Assembly (NCBI GenBank): GCA_030620005.1
Contig: JAUXAJ010000025.1
Span: 1 to 30,099, forward strand
Origin: Promethearchaeota archaeon
Lineage (GTDB): Archaea; Asgardarchaeota; Lokiarchaeia; Sigynarchaeales; SOKP01
DNA length: 30,099 nt
Direction of reading: 5' to 3'
Below the pieces are notes generated by a model, which was not told the DNA's origin, did no database searches, and worked only from the letters and a program-made list of their open reading frames with translations. Made by a program: the position numbers and the translations under genes. Of this stretch, positions 8,406-15,503 are shown piece after piece (within the stretch, counting starts at the first letter, position 1; the number at the start of each line of letters is the position of its first letter).

Positions 8406-8650
8406 GTAATAAAAACTAAGATAAAAGAAAAATTTAGATATTAAATATGAGACTTTATATTTATTTACGATTCACATGGTTCAAAAAGGCTTTTACAACC
8501 ATGTGGAATTAAGGATCAGGGACAACTGTCAAATGGACATTGCCTTCCTAAAATCGTAGATTTAACGCGCTGAGGTTGGCGCATTATTTGATAATATAAA
8601 TGTTAACTTGAAAAAATTTGTAGGTTATAAAAAAAAAAAGAAAATTTGTT
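8406..8650. other. Intergenic region with a GC-richer structured island
   Basis: Within AT-rich sequence, 8470-8586 is noticeably richer in G and C. It contains a perfect 9-bp inverted repeat CACATGGTT/AACCATGTG (8473-8481 with 8497-8505, 15-nt loop) and a weaker GCGC-based hairpin (8563-8586). A 22-codon frame (8584-8516, minus) ending CPFDSCP is visible but too short to call. It may be a small RNA, a leader or a remnant. It is not a tRNA, since no acceptor or anticodon arms can be drawn, and it fails the BHB test. Confidence 0.35.
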
Positions 8651-9040
8651 TTATTCTTCTATCAATAAAGCTTGCATTTCGGCCAATTTAGGTAAAAGTT
8701 TGAGATTTTTCACTTTAATTTTGCGAGTTGTTATTTTTTTTACTATATCTCTAGTTGAGAGTTTTCCAGCAGCTATATCATCAAACAATTGTTTTGTAGT
8801 TTGCACTAACCCATCCCACCCTAAAACTTTCTTGCTTATATTTTCTTTAGGCTTATTTGCTATCTTTTCAACGGAAACGGTGCCCTTATCAACTATAATT
8901 AAAGAAGCGTATTCGTCATCTTTCGGATTTAAAAGAATTTTGAACTGCTCGTCCTTAAATTTCTCTTTAAACTTATCGTTGTTGTTTAACGGCTCAAAAG
9001 CTTTTTTAACTAAATCAGCATAATTCTCATCTTCAGACAT
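8651..9040 (-). CDS. SCP2 sterol-carrier-like domain protein
   Basis: A 129-aa small soluble protein resembling the SCP2 lipid-binding fold: an N-terminal helix (LVKKAFEPLNNN), a beta region (FKILLNPKDDEYASLIIVDKG) and a C-terminal helix with the GWDGLVQTTKQLFDDIAAGKLS segment, which matches the alpha-helical dip typical of the family. SCP2-like domains bind lipids or acyl-CoA. No partner gene indicates its ligand. ATG 9040 (MSEDEN) is preferred over the in-frame ATG 9049. It is upstream of and codirectional with the metallo-hydrolase, but 245 nt away. Confidence 0.6.
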   Translation of the reverse strand: MSEDENYADLVKKAFEPLNNNDKFKEKFKDEQFKILLNPKDDEYASLIIVDKGTVSVEKIANKPKENISKKVLGWDGLVQTTKQLFDDIAAGKLSTRDIVKKITTRKIKVKNLKLLPKLAEMQALLIEE

Positions 9041-9371
9041 GTTTATCATTTTTTTCTATTTTTCTGTGCGTGCATTGGTGTTAAAGAATAATTTAAATGT
9101 AATTAATTGGAGAGAGTATCATCTTCACAACGTTTTTTTTTTTAACTCTTCCCCTATTTTTCACATTTCAACACATCCTTGTTATTCTTTAATTTTATAT
9201 TTTAACTTTTTAAGTAATTTAAAAAATATAATATTGAAATAAAATTTTTTCCTTCAAAACCTATTTATTGATTTATCTTGGATCTAATAATAAATTAGAA
9301 GACCAGAATTATCTTTTTCTTTGTTTCAAATTGTCAAAAAATATTTAATTTTTAAATAATTTCATTTAATC
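9041..9371. other. AT-rich divergent intergenic region
   Basis: No gene is seen. It separates the SCP2-like gene (-) from the moxR-like gene (+). TTTTTAAATAAT at about 9345-9357 is a plausible TATA box about 20-27 nt before ATG 9372, which would give a leaderless moxR transcript. Confidence 0.4.
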
Positions 9372-10316
9372 ATGAGTAACTATAAATTTAACCAATTTCA
9401 AGGGAGCATAAACACTGATACAATACGTTATATCGCAGACCCGCAACTCAGAAACATCGTTAACGTGTCAATTGCGTTGGCCAGACCTTTACTTGTTAAA
9501 GGAGAACCTGGAAATAAATTTTAAAGCGTTAAAATTTACCAGAACGGGTAAGACCATGCTTGCTCACGCGATTGCGGAATCTTTAAATAAAAGATTGCTC
9601 GTTTGGAATATAAAAAGTACCACTGAAGCGATTGATGGGTATTACATGTATGACACCGTCCAAAGGCTAAGTTTGAGATAATAATAATTTCAAAGGCTAC
9701 ATGATAGTCGCTTCGGGAGTGAAGATCGAGATGTTAACAGTATTCACGATTACATAATGCTCGGTCCTTTAGGAGAGGCTTTTACCTCCGATGAGCAAGT
9801 AGTGCTCTTGTTAGATGAGATCGATAAAGCAGATTGAAATAGACTTTTATTTCAAGCTTAAATATCGAATTTCCGAACGATCTCCTTCAAGAACTCGATG
9901 TAATGGAGTTTTACATCAAAGAAACCAGAGAATTTGTAAAAGCAAAAACTAGACCCATAGTAATCATCACATCAAATAACGAAAAAGAGCTTCCAGACGC
10001 GTTTTTGCGAAGATGCGTGTTTCACTGGATAGAATTTCCATCAAGAGATTTCATGGTCGATATATGCAATCTACATTATCCTGATTTAAAAAAGAACCTT
10101 CTTGATCAGTGTTTAAAACATTTCTACGCGCTTAGAACTATTACAAAACTTAGAAAAATGCCTTCTACTTCAGAACTTCTTGACTGGATCGGAGTATTGC
10201 TAAAGAGTGGGATAACACTTGAGGAATTAAGGAAAGGCGTGCCATTTCTTGGAGTTCTCATCAAGAAAGAGAAAGATTTTGAGATTGCCCTTGAAAAAGT
10301 AAAATTTCCAACCTAA
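9372..10316 (+). CDS. MoxR-type AAA+ ATPase gene with three BHB introns
   Basis: Exons 9372-9513, 9545-9670, 9701-9832 and 9862-10316 join into a 284-aa protein, the normal length for a MoxR/CbbQ/NorQ-type ATPase. Unspliced, the frame stops in every intron, so only disconnected pieces are open. Joined exons restore Walker A (GEPGTGKT, split by intron 1), the conserved VQRLNDSRFG segment (split by intron 2) and Walker B with its follow-on (LLLDEIDKADIEFPND, split by intron 3). Sensor 1 (ITSNNEKELPDAF) and the arginine finger region (LRRC) lie in exon 4. MoxR ATPases remodel or activate client enzymes together with VWA-domain partners, and two such genes follow 38 nt downstream. The flanking codons are intact and the inserts follow splicing rules, which argues against a simple pseudogene. 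Confidence 0.85.
9514..9544 (+). other. 31-nt BHB intron 1 of the moxR-like gene
   Basis: The central helix is CUGG/CCAG (9508-9511 with 9539-9542). Bulge 1 is AAA (9512-9514). The inner hairpin has 10 perfect bp (9515-9524 with 9529-9538, loop AGCG), and bulge 2 is AAC (9543-9545). Cutting after the second bulge nucleotide removes 9514-9544, rebuilds codon A|CG (phase 1) and yields GEPGTGKT. The outer exon-exon helix is almost absent (one C-G pair), so this is a relaxed BHB. An in-frame TAA lies in the intron. Confidence 0.85.
9671..9700 (+). other. 30-nt BHB intron 2 of the moxR-like gene
   Basis: The central helix GGCU/GGCU (9665-9668 with 9695-9698) has two G-C and two G-U pairs. Bulge 1 is AAG (9669-9671). 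The inner hairpin has 8 bp (9672-9679 with 9687-9694, one G-U), and bulge 2 is ACA (9699-9701). Excising 9671-9700 restores codon A|AT (phase 1) and VQRLNDSRFG. The sequence CAAAGGCTA occurs on both sides (9661-9669 and 9691-9699). The outer helix is weak. The intron holds TAA triplets that close the unspliced frame. Confidence 0.75.
9833..9861 (+). other. 29-nt BHB intron 3 of the moxR-like gene
   Basis: A full canonical element. The outer helix is UCGAUA/UAUCGA (9821-9826 with 9863-9868, 6 bp) and the central helix AAGC/GCUU (9827-9830 with 9856-9859, perfect). Bulge 1 is AGA (9831-9833). The inner hairpin has 8 perfect bp (9834-9841 with 9848-9855), and bulge 2 is AAA (9860-9862). Excising 9833-9861 rebuilds codon G|AT (phase 1) and DKADIEFPND just after Walker B. 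At 29 nt it is not a multiple of three and contains an in-frame TGA. Confidence 0.92.
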
Positions 10317-10354
10317 TTCTTTAATTTTTTTTTATTTTATTTTAGAGCATAAAA

Positions 10355-11593
10355 ATGTTTGTAGATTTTTTTTATTTCTTAAAGGAGCGATTACCGGTAT
10401 CGATAACAGAATATTTAACCCTGCTTGAAGCTTTAGGGAAGGGCCTTATTAATAACATGGTAGATTTTTATTACATCTCTCGAAGCATCTTATGCAAGAA
10501 CGAACATCTTTTTGACATTTTTGATTGTAGTTTTGGTACTTTTTTCGAAGAGGCATCAATTAAATTTCCGGTAGATATAAGACAAGAAATCTGGAATTGG
10601 TTACAAAAAGACGTGAACGTACTATACCTCTTACAAGAAGTTAAAGAGATGTTTGAAGATTTTGATTTAGAAGCGTTGGAAAGACAATTAGAACAATTAT
10701 TAAAAGAACAGGATAAAGAGCACGACTTCGGAAATAAATGGATTGGGACCCAAGGACAATCGCCATTCGGACACTCTGGACAAAATACCATAGGATTCAG
10801 GTTAGGTAACGATTCAGGCATGCGCAGGGCGATAAGGATTGCTCAAAAACGAATATTTAAAGATTACAGGAAGGATGTCGTCTTAGACACCAGGCAGGTC
10901 AAGATAGCTCTAAAACGACTTCGAAGATTAGACGATATTGGCAATAGGTGCGAACTAAATCTTAAAAAAACAATTGCCGAAACCAGCAAGAATGGCGGTG
11001 AAATTGAATTGGTTTTCGAAAAAAAGAAAAAGAACAACTTGAAACTCTTACTTTTAATGGATGTGGGAGGAACGATGGACCCGTATGTTCATAGGGTAAA
11101 TCTTTTATTTTCTGCCGCCAATAACATGTCGCATTGGAAAGATTTTAAATACTTTTACTTCCACAATTGCATATATAATTTTTTATACGATAATGCTCGA
11201 CGAAATCCAAAAAACGCGCTAGAATTTAACGATTTCCTGAAAAAATACGATAGTTCGTATCGCGTGGTAATTGTAGGCGACCAAACAATGCATCGCAGCG
11301 AATTAAAAAGACCTTACGGTGCGATTTATGACGGAGCAACCAATAAAAAGCCCGGAATTTATTATTTGGAAAGAATTGCCGATCATTTCAAGAAAAACGT
11401 GGTTTGGTTAAGTCCTGAGGCCGATCTATATAACTGGTCAACATGGACGCAATTAATTATAGCACGAATCTTGCCAACTTACCCTTTATCAATTGAAGGG
11501 ATCGAAAAAGCCATGGACTATTTAAGAGTAAGAGGAAAAAATCAATTTACAACAGTGGACATGTTAAAAGGAGTGCCATTAGCGCTATATTGA
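10355..11593 (+). CDS. CoxE-like VWA domain protein, copy 1
   Basis: A 412-aa MoxR partner. The N-terminal helical half (PVSITEYLTLLEAL) matches CoxE/CbbO-like VWA proteins that start with a segment defining the length and placement of helices. A charged linker (residues 115-165) with GTQGQSPFGHSG follows, then the C-terminal VWA domain. The MIDAS motif begins at Asp236 as DVGGT, with Thr where the usual DxGxS has Ser. Such proteins bind Mg2+ and link the AAA+ ring to a client. It begins 38 nt after the moxR-like gene and is probably cotranscribed with it. It is a diverged tandem duplicate of the next gene, with the MIDAS Asp at the same residue number. Confidence 0.85.
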   Translation: MFVDFFYFLKERLPVSITEYLTLLEALGKGLINNMVDFYYISRSILCKNEHLFDIFDCSFGTFFEEASIKFPVDIRQEIWNWLQKDVNVLYLLQEVKEMFEDFDLEALERQLEQLLKEQDKEHDFGNKWIGTQGQSPFGHSGQNTIGFRLGNDSGMRRAIRIAQKRIFKDYRKDVVLDTRQVKIALKRLRRLDDIGNRCELNLKKTIAETSKNGGEIELVFEKKKKNNLKLLLLMDVGGTMDPYVHRVNLLFSAANNMSHWKDFKYFYFHNCIYNFLYDNARRNPKNALEFNDFLKKYDSSYRVVIVGDQTMHRSELKRPYGAIYDGATNKKPGIYYLERIADHFKKNVVWLSPEADLYNWSTWTQLIIARILPTYPLSIEGIEKAMDYLRVRGKNQFTTVDMLKGVPLALY

Positions 11594-11817
11594 AGAATGT
11601 TCAAATATTTAGACTCGTGTACGATCAAATCAATTTGGCAGATTTTATTCCAAACTCTTGATCAACCATTATAACATCATCAGAGACTTGAGCAAAATAA
11701 TAATAATAATATAAACGAAAAATTGAGCAACATATTAATTAAATCCACCAAAAAACTAATATTTATACTTTAATTTTATATTACTAGAAAGAATTAAAGT
11801 TTTCAAGACTGAATATC

Positions 11818-13047
11818 ATGTTCGTAGAATTCTTCTATTACCTTAAAGAGCGCTTGCCAGTATCGATTACAGAATACATGACGTTAATTCAAGCCTTAGA
11901 TAAAGGTCTCATTCATAACATGGTGGAGTTTTATTACATCTCTCGAAGCATATTATGTAAGAACGAACACCACTTCGACATATACGATATCAGCTTCGCT
12001 AATTTCTTCAAAAACGCCTCGCTTAAGTTTCCCGAAGATATCAAGCAAGAAATATGGGACTGGCTGCAAAAAGCCGTGGATTTACCAGAACTGCAAACGG
12101 AATTTCAAGATTTATTAAACTCCTTCGATATAGAGGATTTACAAAGGCAATTCGAAGAATTAATGGCTAGACAGGACGAGGACCACGACACGGGCGATCA
12201 TTGGATTGGAACGCAAGGTACATCGCGATTTGGACATTCTGGCCAAAATCCAATGGGCATGAGGGTTGGTGGCACTGGCGGGATGCGAATGGCCATACAA
12301 ATTGCCCAAAAGCGAATCTTTCAAGACTATAGAAAGGATGTGGTCTTGGACACGAGGCAAATTAAAGTTGCCCTAAAAAAGTTAAAAAAGCTCGACGAGA
12401 TTGGCAAGCAAGACGAACTAAATATCGATAAAACCATTGACGAAACCGCTAAAAACGGTGGAGATATCGATTTGGTGTTCGAAAAACGCAGAAAAAACAA
12501 CGTGAAACTCCTCCTCTTGATGGATGTCGGCGGTTCAATGACGCCCTACGCACACTTGGTTAATCTCCTTTTTTCCGCCGCAAATCAGCTGTCTCACTTC
12601 AAAGATTTTAAATACTATTACTTCCACAATTGCATTTACGAGTCCTTGTATTTTAATGCTCAACGGAATCTGGAAGAATCTATGGAATTTTCCGAACTTT
12701 TGAAAAAATATGACAGCTCTTACAAGGTTATTTTGGTCATGGACCAGGCCATGGCAAGTTTTGAATTGACAGAAAGGTATGGAAGCATTTACTATTACCA
12801 TAGGAACGATATGCCGGGGATCTATTACATGAGAGAACTTGTTAATCATTTTAAAAATAATGTCGTGTGCTTGAATCCAGAAATTATACGCATTGACTGG
12901 CAACCGTGGACGAGGAAAATATTATCTTCATTTATTCCCACATTTAATTTAACTATAGAAGGTATCGAAGAAGCGGTTAAATATCTGAGAAAAGGCGGAA
13001 AAAACATGTATACAACCGTAGAACAACTAAAAGGATTAAAGTATTAA
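11818..13047 (+). CDS. CoxE-like VWA domain protein, copy 2
   Basis: A 409-aa tandem paralogue of the preceding gene along its full length, beginning MFVEFFYYLKERLPVSITEY against MFVDFFYFLKERLPVSITEY. The linker GTQGTSRFGHSGQNPMG is conserved. The MIDAS motif here is canonical, DVGGS at Asp236-Ser240, so this is the copy most likely to bind metal normally. A 224-nt gap with a TATA-like TTTATACTTTAA (11760-11771) suggests its own promoter. It is expected to act with the MoxR-type ATPase; the client is unknown. Confidence 0.88.
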   Translation: MFVEFFYYLKERLPVSITEYMTLIQALDKGLIHNMVEFYYISRSILCKNEHHFDIYDISFANFFKNASLKFPEDIKQEIWDWLQKAVDLPELQTEFQDLLNSFDIEDLQRQFEELMARQDEDHDTGDHWIGTQGTSRFGHSGQNPMGMRVGGTGGMRMAIQIAQKRIFQDYRKDVVLDTRQIKVALKKLKKLDEIGKQDELNIDKTIDETAKNGGDIDLVFEKRRKNNVKLLLLMDVGGSMTPYAHLVNLLFSAANQLSHFKDFKYYYFHNCIYESLYFNAQRNLEESMEFSELLKKYDSSYKVILVMDQAMASFELTERYGSIYYYHRNDMPGIYYMRELVNHFKNNVVCLNPEIIRIDWQPWTRKILSSFIPTFNLTIEGIEEAVKYLRKGGKNMYTTVEQLKGLKY

Positions 13048-13237
13048 AGATTTTCCTCATATTAATTAAAATTCAATTTTCTCGATATTTGCTAATTTTT
13101 CAATAATTATTTTTCCAAGATGTATGTATATCAACAAATTCGAAACCCATGTTTAAATAAAAGTTTCTTGTTTAATCAATAAATCAAACAATTTTTATAG
13201 GAATTAAACCATTCCAGACGACTTTATATCCGATTAA

Positions 13238-13456
13238 CTATTACGATATAATAGTTATATTTGTGAATGCGATGCCCTATATTGCGAAAAGTGTGCTAAG
13301 ACATTAGAAGACTTAGAAAACGCGTGTTGGGTCTGCGATACGCCGTTCAACGAATCCAAACCCTCCAGACCGTACAAAGAGGAGGAAAAAAAAATAAAAG
13401 ATGAAATAGTGGTGGAAGAAGGCGTTCCGAAAAAAGGTGGAGGCGACGCGAAATGA
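13238..13456 (+). pseudogene. Truncated C-terminal tail of a Zn-finger protein, copy 1
   Basis: Start-less frame encoding CEC-x5-CEKC, then NACWVCDTPF, a KPSRPY segment and a charged tail ending TGA at 13456. This Cys-rich domain (three CxxC knuckles followed by a Pro-rich strand) is common at the C-terminus of Lokiarchaeal proteins; only the last 60-70 residues remain, with TAA just upstream at 13235. Compared with copy 2 one codon is missing in the first knuckle (CEC against CPKC). A perfect 8-bp hairpin (13235-13257) sits at the broken edge. Confidence 0.6.
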
Positions 13457-13520
13457 CGGAAGTACAAAATTATAAAGTATATTTTAATAAAAATATATAA
13501 AGAGTAAAAAGAGGGTATAT

Positions 13521-13561
13521 GCAAATGTCAGTGCTGACGAAACGATCGGATCGTGATTTGC
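13521..13561. repeat. Nested inverted repeats that fold as a three-way junction
   Basis: The outer arms GCAAAT/ATTTGC (13521-13526 with 13556-13561) enclose two back-to-back palindromes, GTCAG-TG-CTGAC (13527-13538) and ACGATC-G-GATCGT (13542-13554). Together they use almost every base of a 41-nt element in a region with no gene. It could be a multi-site operator, a processed small RNA or a mobile-element end. It does not match a BHB. Confidence 0.5.
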
Positions 13562-13779
13562 CTCTAATAATAGATTTCTGCTATTTCACCAGTCGAAAAA
13601 AATAAACACACCTTTATTTCCATCGATAAAAGATTTTACTTGAGAAATAATTTTAAAGTTAATAAAAAGCAAAACGATATTGAATAATATATCAGTTAAA
13701 ATAGCGTCCAGATTTGTAAAGAAATTCTGAAACTATGAGCAACCCTAGAAAAGTCTGATCTTTAATCAACAATAAAGAA

Positions 13780-14076
13780 TTAGAAATATTTTTTTAAGTG
13801 TTCATAACCTTCTAGTAAATCTTCTTTATCAATGTTAGATTTTATTCCCAAATCCATGACTAAGTCCATGAATTCTGATAAAGGAAGATTTGCGAGATAA
13901 GCTGCTTTACCAATAGAATATCTTCCATTAGCATAGCCCTTTATTGCTAAATAAATGCTTCCATTATTAATCAAATCTCTAATTATATCTGATTGCTCTT
14001 CTTTTTTTTCTTCTGAATATCTTTTAATAACTTCTTCTAAACTTTTATTAATTCTTACAGAAATAACTTTACCCAT
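13780..14076 (-). CDS. UPF0175-like antitoxin
   Basis: A 98-aa protein. The N-terminal strand-helix KVISVRINKSLEEVIKRYSEEK is ribbon-helix-helix-like. The C-terminal part (GRYSIGKAAYLANLPLSEFMDLVMDLGI) is the helix-turn-helix-like core of UPF0175 antitoxins, which commonly pair with PIN-domain toxins. ATG 14076 is chosen over ATG 14091 because a strong GGAGGG lies 8 nt upstream. It overlaps the end of the PIN gene by 8 nt, so the pair is translationally coupled with the toxin first, an order usual for this pair. It would bind and inhibit the toxin and repress the shared promoter. Confidence 0.8.
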   Translation of the reverse strand: MGKVISVRINKSLEEVIKRYSEEKKEEQSDIIRDLINNGSIYLAIKGYANGRYSIGKAAYLANLPLSEFMDLVMDLGIKSNIDKEDLLEGYEHLKKYF

Positions 14077-14596
14077 TTTTTTTCCCTCCATTTTCTATCC
14101 TATTTTTCAAATCTATTATCAAATCCTCTTTATACCATCCAAATTCTTTTAACTTTTCAAATTTCAGTAATATTTTTTCTTTTGATATCTTTTTTTTTTC
14201 ATAACAACGAATCAAGAAAATTGGTGTAGTAAAATATCTTATATTTAAGATCTTGCAAGTTTTTAAAGTTCTAAAATCATCAGTTCCAAATAAATCTGCC
14301 TTTTTTTCTAAGTAAAATGCTAAAGCTTCCGCTTCTCCGTCATGAATATTGAAATTGTTTGAAAGGTTCTCTTTTTCATTGAAATTTTTCAATTCTTCGA
14401 ATACTATTTTTCCCTCCTTTATCTTATTTTCAATTGAAAAGGCATCAATTTTTTTTAATTTTTTTCCTCGCTCAACAGACTCAATATAAACCGCTCGAGG
14501 AATGTATATAGTTCCAAAGACATCTATTAATAAATCCAACATCTCAAGTTTTGATATAAGTATTAAAATTGAAGAATCGCAAACAACAATAGGCAT
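14069..14596 (-). CDS. PIN-domain ribonuclease toxin (DUF3368-like)
   Basis: A 175-aa PIN-like protein with the acidic active-site set: CDSS at residues 6-9, a central Glu/Asp region in HDGEAEALAF (about 95-104), and FGTDDFRT (about 112-119). This is the arrangement in DUF3368/VapC-like RNases. It is longer than classic VapC (about 130 aa) by a Lys-rich C-terminal helix, and overlaps the antitoxin start by 8 nt. Likely role: conditional RNA cleavage kept in check by the UPF0175 protein. An operator-like inverted repeat lies just upstream of its ATG. Confidence 0.82.
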   Translation of the reverse strand: MPIVVCDSSILILISKLEMLDLLIDVFGTIYIPRAVYIESVERGKKLKKIDAFSIENKIKEGKIVFEELKNFNEKENLSNNFNIHDGEAEALAFYLEKKADLFGTDDFRTLKTCKILNIRYFTTPIFLIRCYEKKKISKEKILLKFEKLKEFGWYKEDLIIDLKNRIENGGKKNG

Positions 14597-14612
14597 CTTA
14601 TCTTATAATGAA

Positions 14613-14638
14613 GTATACATTTTTAAAATTTTGTATAC
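14613..14638 (-). promoter_or_regulatory. Operator-like inverted repeat of the PIN/UPF0175 pair
   Basis: GTATACA and TGTATAC (14613-14619 with 14632-14638) flank an AT-only spacer that includes the likely TATA element (AATTTTAAAAA on the minus strand). It sits 17-42 nt upstream of the PIN gene ATG, where an autorepressing antitoxin would bind. Its GTATAC core recurs at the lone VapB-like antitoxin. Confidence 0.55.
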
Positions 14639-14691
14639 AATTAAAAGGATGGAATTATTAAATTTAATTATACTTTCTATAAGAAAAATAA

Positions 14692-14904
14692 GCTTTTAAT
14701 CTTGCATTTATTTGTCCTAAATGCGATACATTGTATTGCGAAAAATGTGCACGAACATTGGGCGATTTAGAAAACGCCTGCTGGGTCTGCGATGCGCCAT
14801 TCGACGAGTCCAAGCCCTCCAAACCATACGATAAGGAGAAGGAAGAAGAGATTGTGGTGGAGAAAGAGAGCGTTCCAAGTAAGGTTGGAGGCGACGAGAA
14901 ATGA
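14692..14904 (+). pseudogene. Truncated C-terminal tail of a Zn-finger protein, copy 2
   Basis: Start-less frame after TAA at 14689. It encodes CPKC-x4-CEKC, NACWVCDAPF, DESKPSKPY and a charged tail to TGA 14904. It is clearly paralogous to copy 1 and keeps all three CxxC knuckles. Downstream, 14931-14958 matches 13656-13683 at 26 of 28 positions, so the duplication extends past the stop, with about 170 nt extra in copy 1. The toxin-antitoxin pair lies between the two copies. Confidence 0.6.
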
Positions 14905-14985
14905 CGGAGAAAAACAAAACCGAGACAGCCAAGTTAATAAAAAGCGAAATGATATTGACTGATATATTTATAAATCTGAAGAATG

Positions 14986-15231
14986 CTAGTATAATTTTAA
15001 TTCACCCATGTCTGATTTTTTCCATTTACGTCCAGAGCGATTAGTAATGTCCCCCCATATTTCCTTAGATTCCTTTTCATTTAAGTTCCACGCTCCAAAT
15101 GATTTTTCAAAGTTAATTTTTTGGACTCTTAATAATCTTAAGAATAATTCGGAGAAGCTCTCATTCTTTTGTTTGATTTTCATTAATTTGTTATAAACTT
15201 CCTCAGTAATACTAATATTTTTTGAAGTCAT
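14986..15231 (-). CDS. VapB-like antitoxin without an adjacent toxin
   Basis: An 81-aa protein. MTSKNISITEEVYNKLMKIK is the N-terminal DNA-binding segment of archaeal VapB antitoxins. The C-terminal part (FEKSFGAWNLNEKESKEIW) is the toxin-wrapping tail in that family. No VapC-like ORF follows; the next sequence downstream is the Zn-finger remnant. It is therefore an orphan, either a relic or a regulator acting on another toxin. Several in-frame ATGs lie upstream (to 15255). ATG 15231 is preferred because a TATA-like TAATTATTTAATAT (15254-15267) sits 23-36 nt upstream, predicting a leaderless mRNA. Confidence 0.72.
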   Translation of the reverse strand: MTSKNISITEEVYNKLMKIKQKNESFSELFLRLLRVQKINFEKSFGAWNLNEKESKEIWGDITNRSGRKWKKSDMGELKLY

Positions 15232-15243
15232 GTGTATACACAT
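15230..15243. promoter_or_regulatory. 14-bp perfect palindrome at the VapB-like start
   Basis: ATGTGTATACACAT is perfectly palindromic and overlaps the proposed start codon, between TATA box and coding region. It is a likely autoregulatory operator. It shares GTATAC with the repeat upstream of the PIN gene. Confidence 0.5.
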
Positions 15244-15337
15244 ATACATGCACATATTAAATAATTACTTTTTTTTCTAGATTTTTATCTATTTTTATTT
15301 CAACATTTTCATTTACTATTCCAAAAAATGCTAAATG

Positions 15338-15359
15338 ACTTCTCTTCCTAAAGAGAAGT
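15338..15359. promoter_or_regulatory. Perfect 9-bp hairpin in a divergent intergenic region
   Basis: ACTTCTCTT-CCTA-AAGAGAAGT. It lies between the VapB-like gene (-) and the aldo-keto reductase (+), 145 nt before the latter, and is followed on the + strand by GGATTTCTTTT. Genes diverge here, so it is not an obvious terminator. It could be a leader structure or block read-through. It fails the BHB test. Confidence 0.35.
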
Positions 15360-15503
15360 GGATTTCTTTTCCATGTTAAAATTTCTTTAATACTTGTATT
15401 ACTTTTGAATTAATTAATAGAAGAAATTTAATAAAACAAGACAGCTATTAAAATAATAAATTATCAATTTAAACTCAACATCAACTGATTGGAGAAATTT
15501 AAA

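Noticed and set aside
8470..8510. A tRNA, suggested by GGTTCAAA
   Set aside because: No acceptor stem, anticodon arm or CCA context can be drawn.
8646..9023. A 125-aa frame on the + strand opposite the SCP2-like gene
   Set aside because: It is hydrophobic low-quality sequence antisense to a better-supported gene with a recognisable fold.
9372..10316. The moxR-like gene as an ordinary pseudogene
   Set aside because: All exon codons are intact, the three inserts have the same size and fold, and each is removed to the base by one splicing rule.
13235..13257. An 8-bp hairpin at the edge of Zn-finger copy 1 as another BHB intron
   Set aside because: No 4-bp central helix can be formed with 3-nt bulges, and no coding upstream exon is visible.
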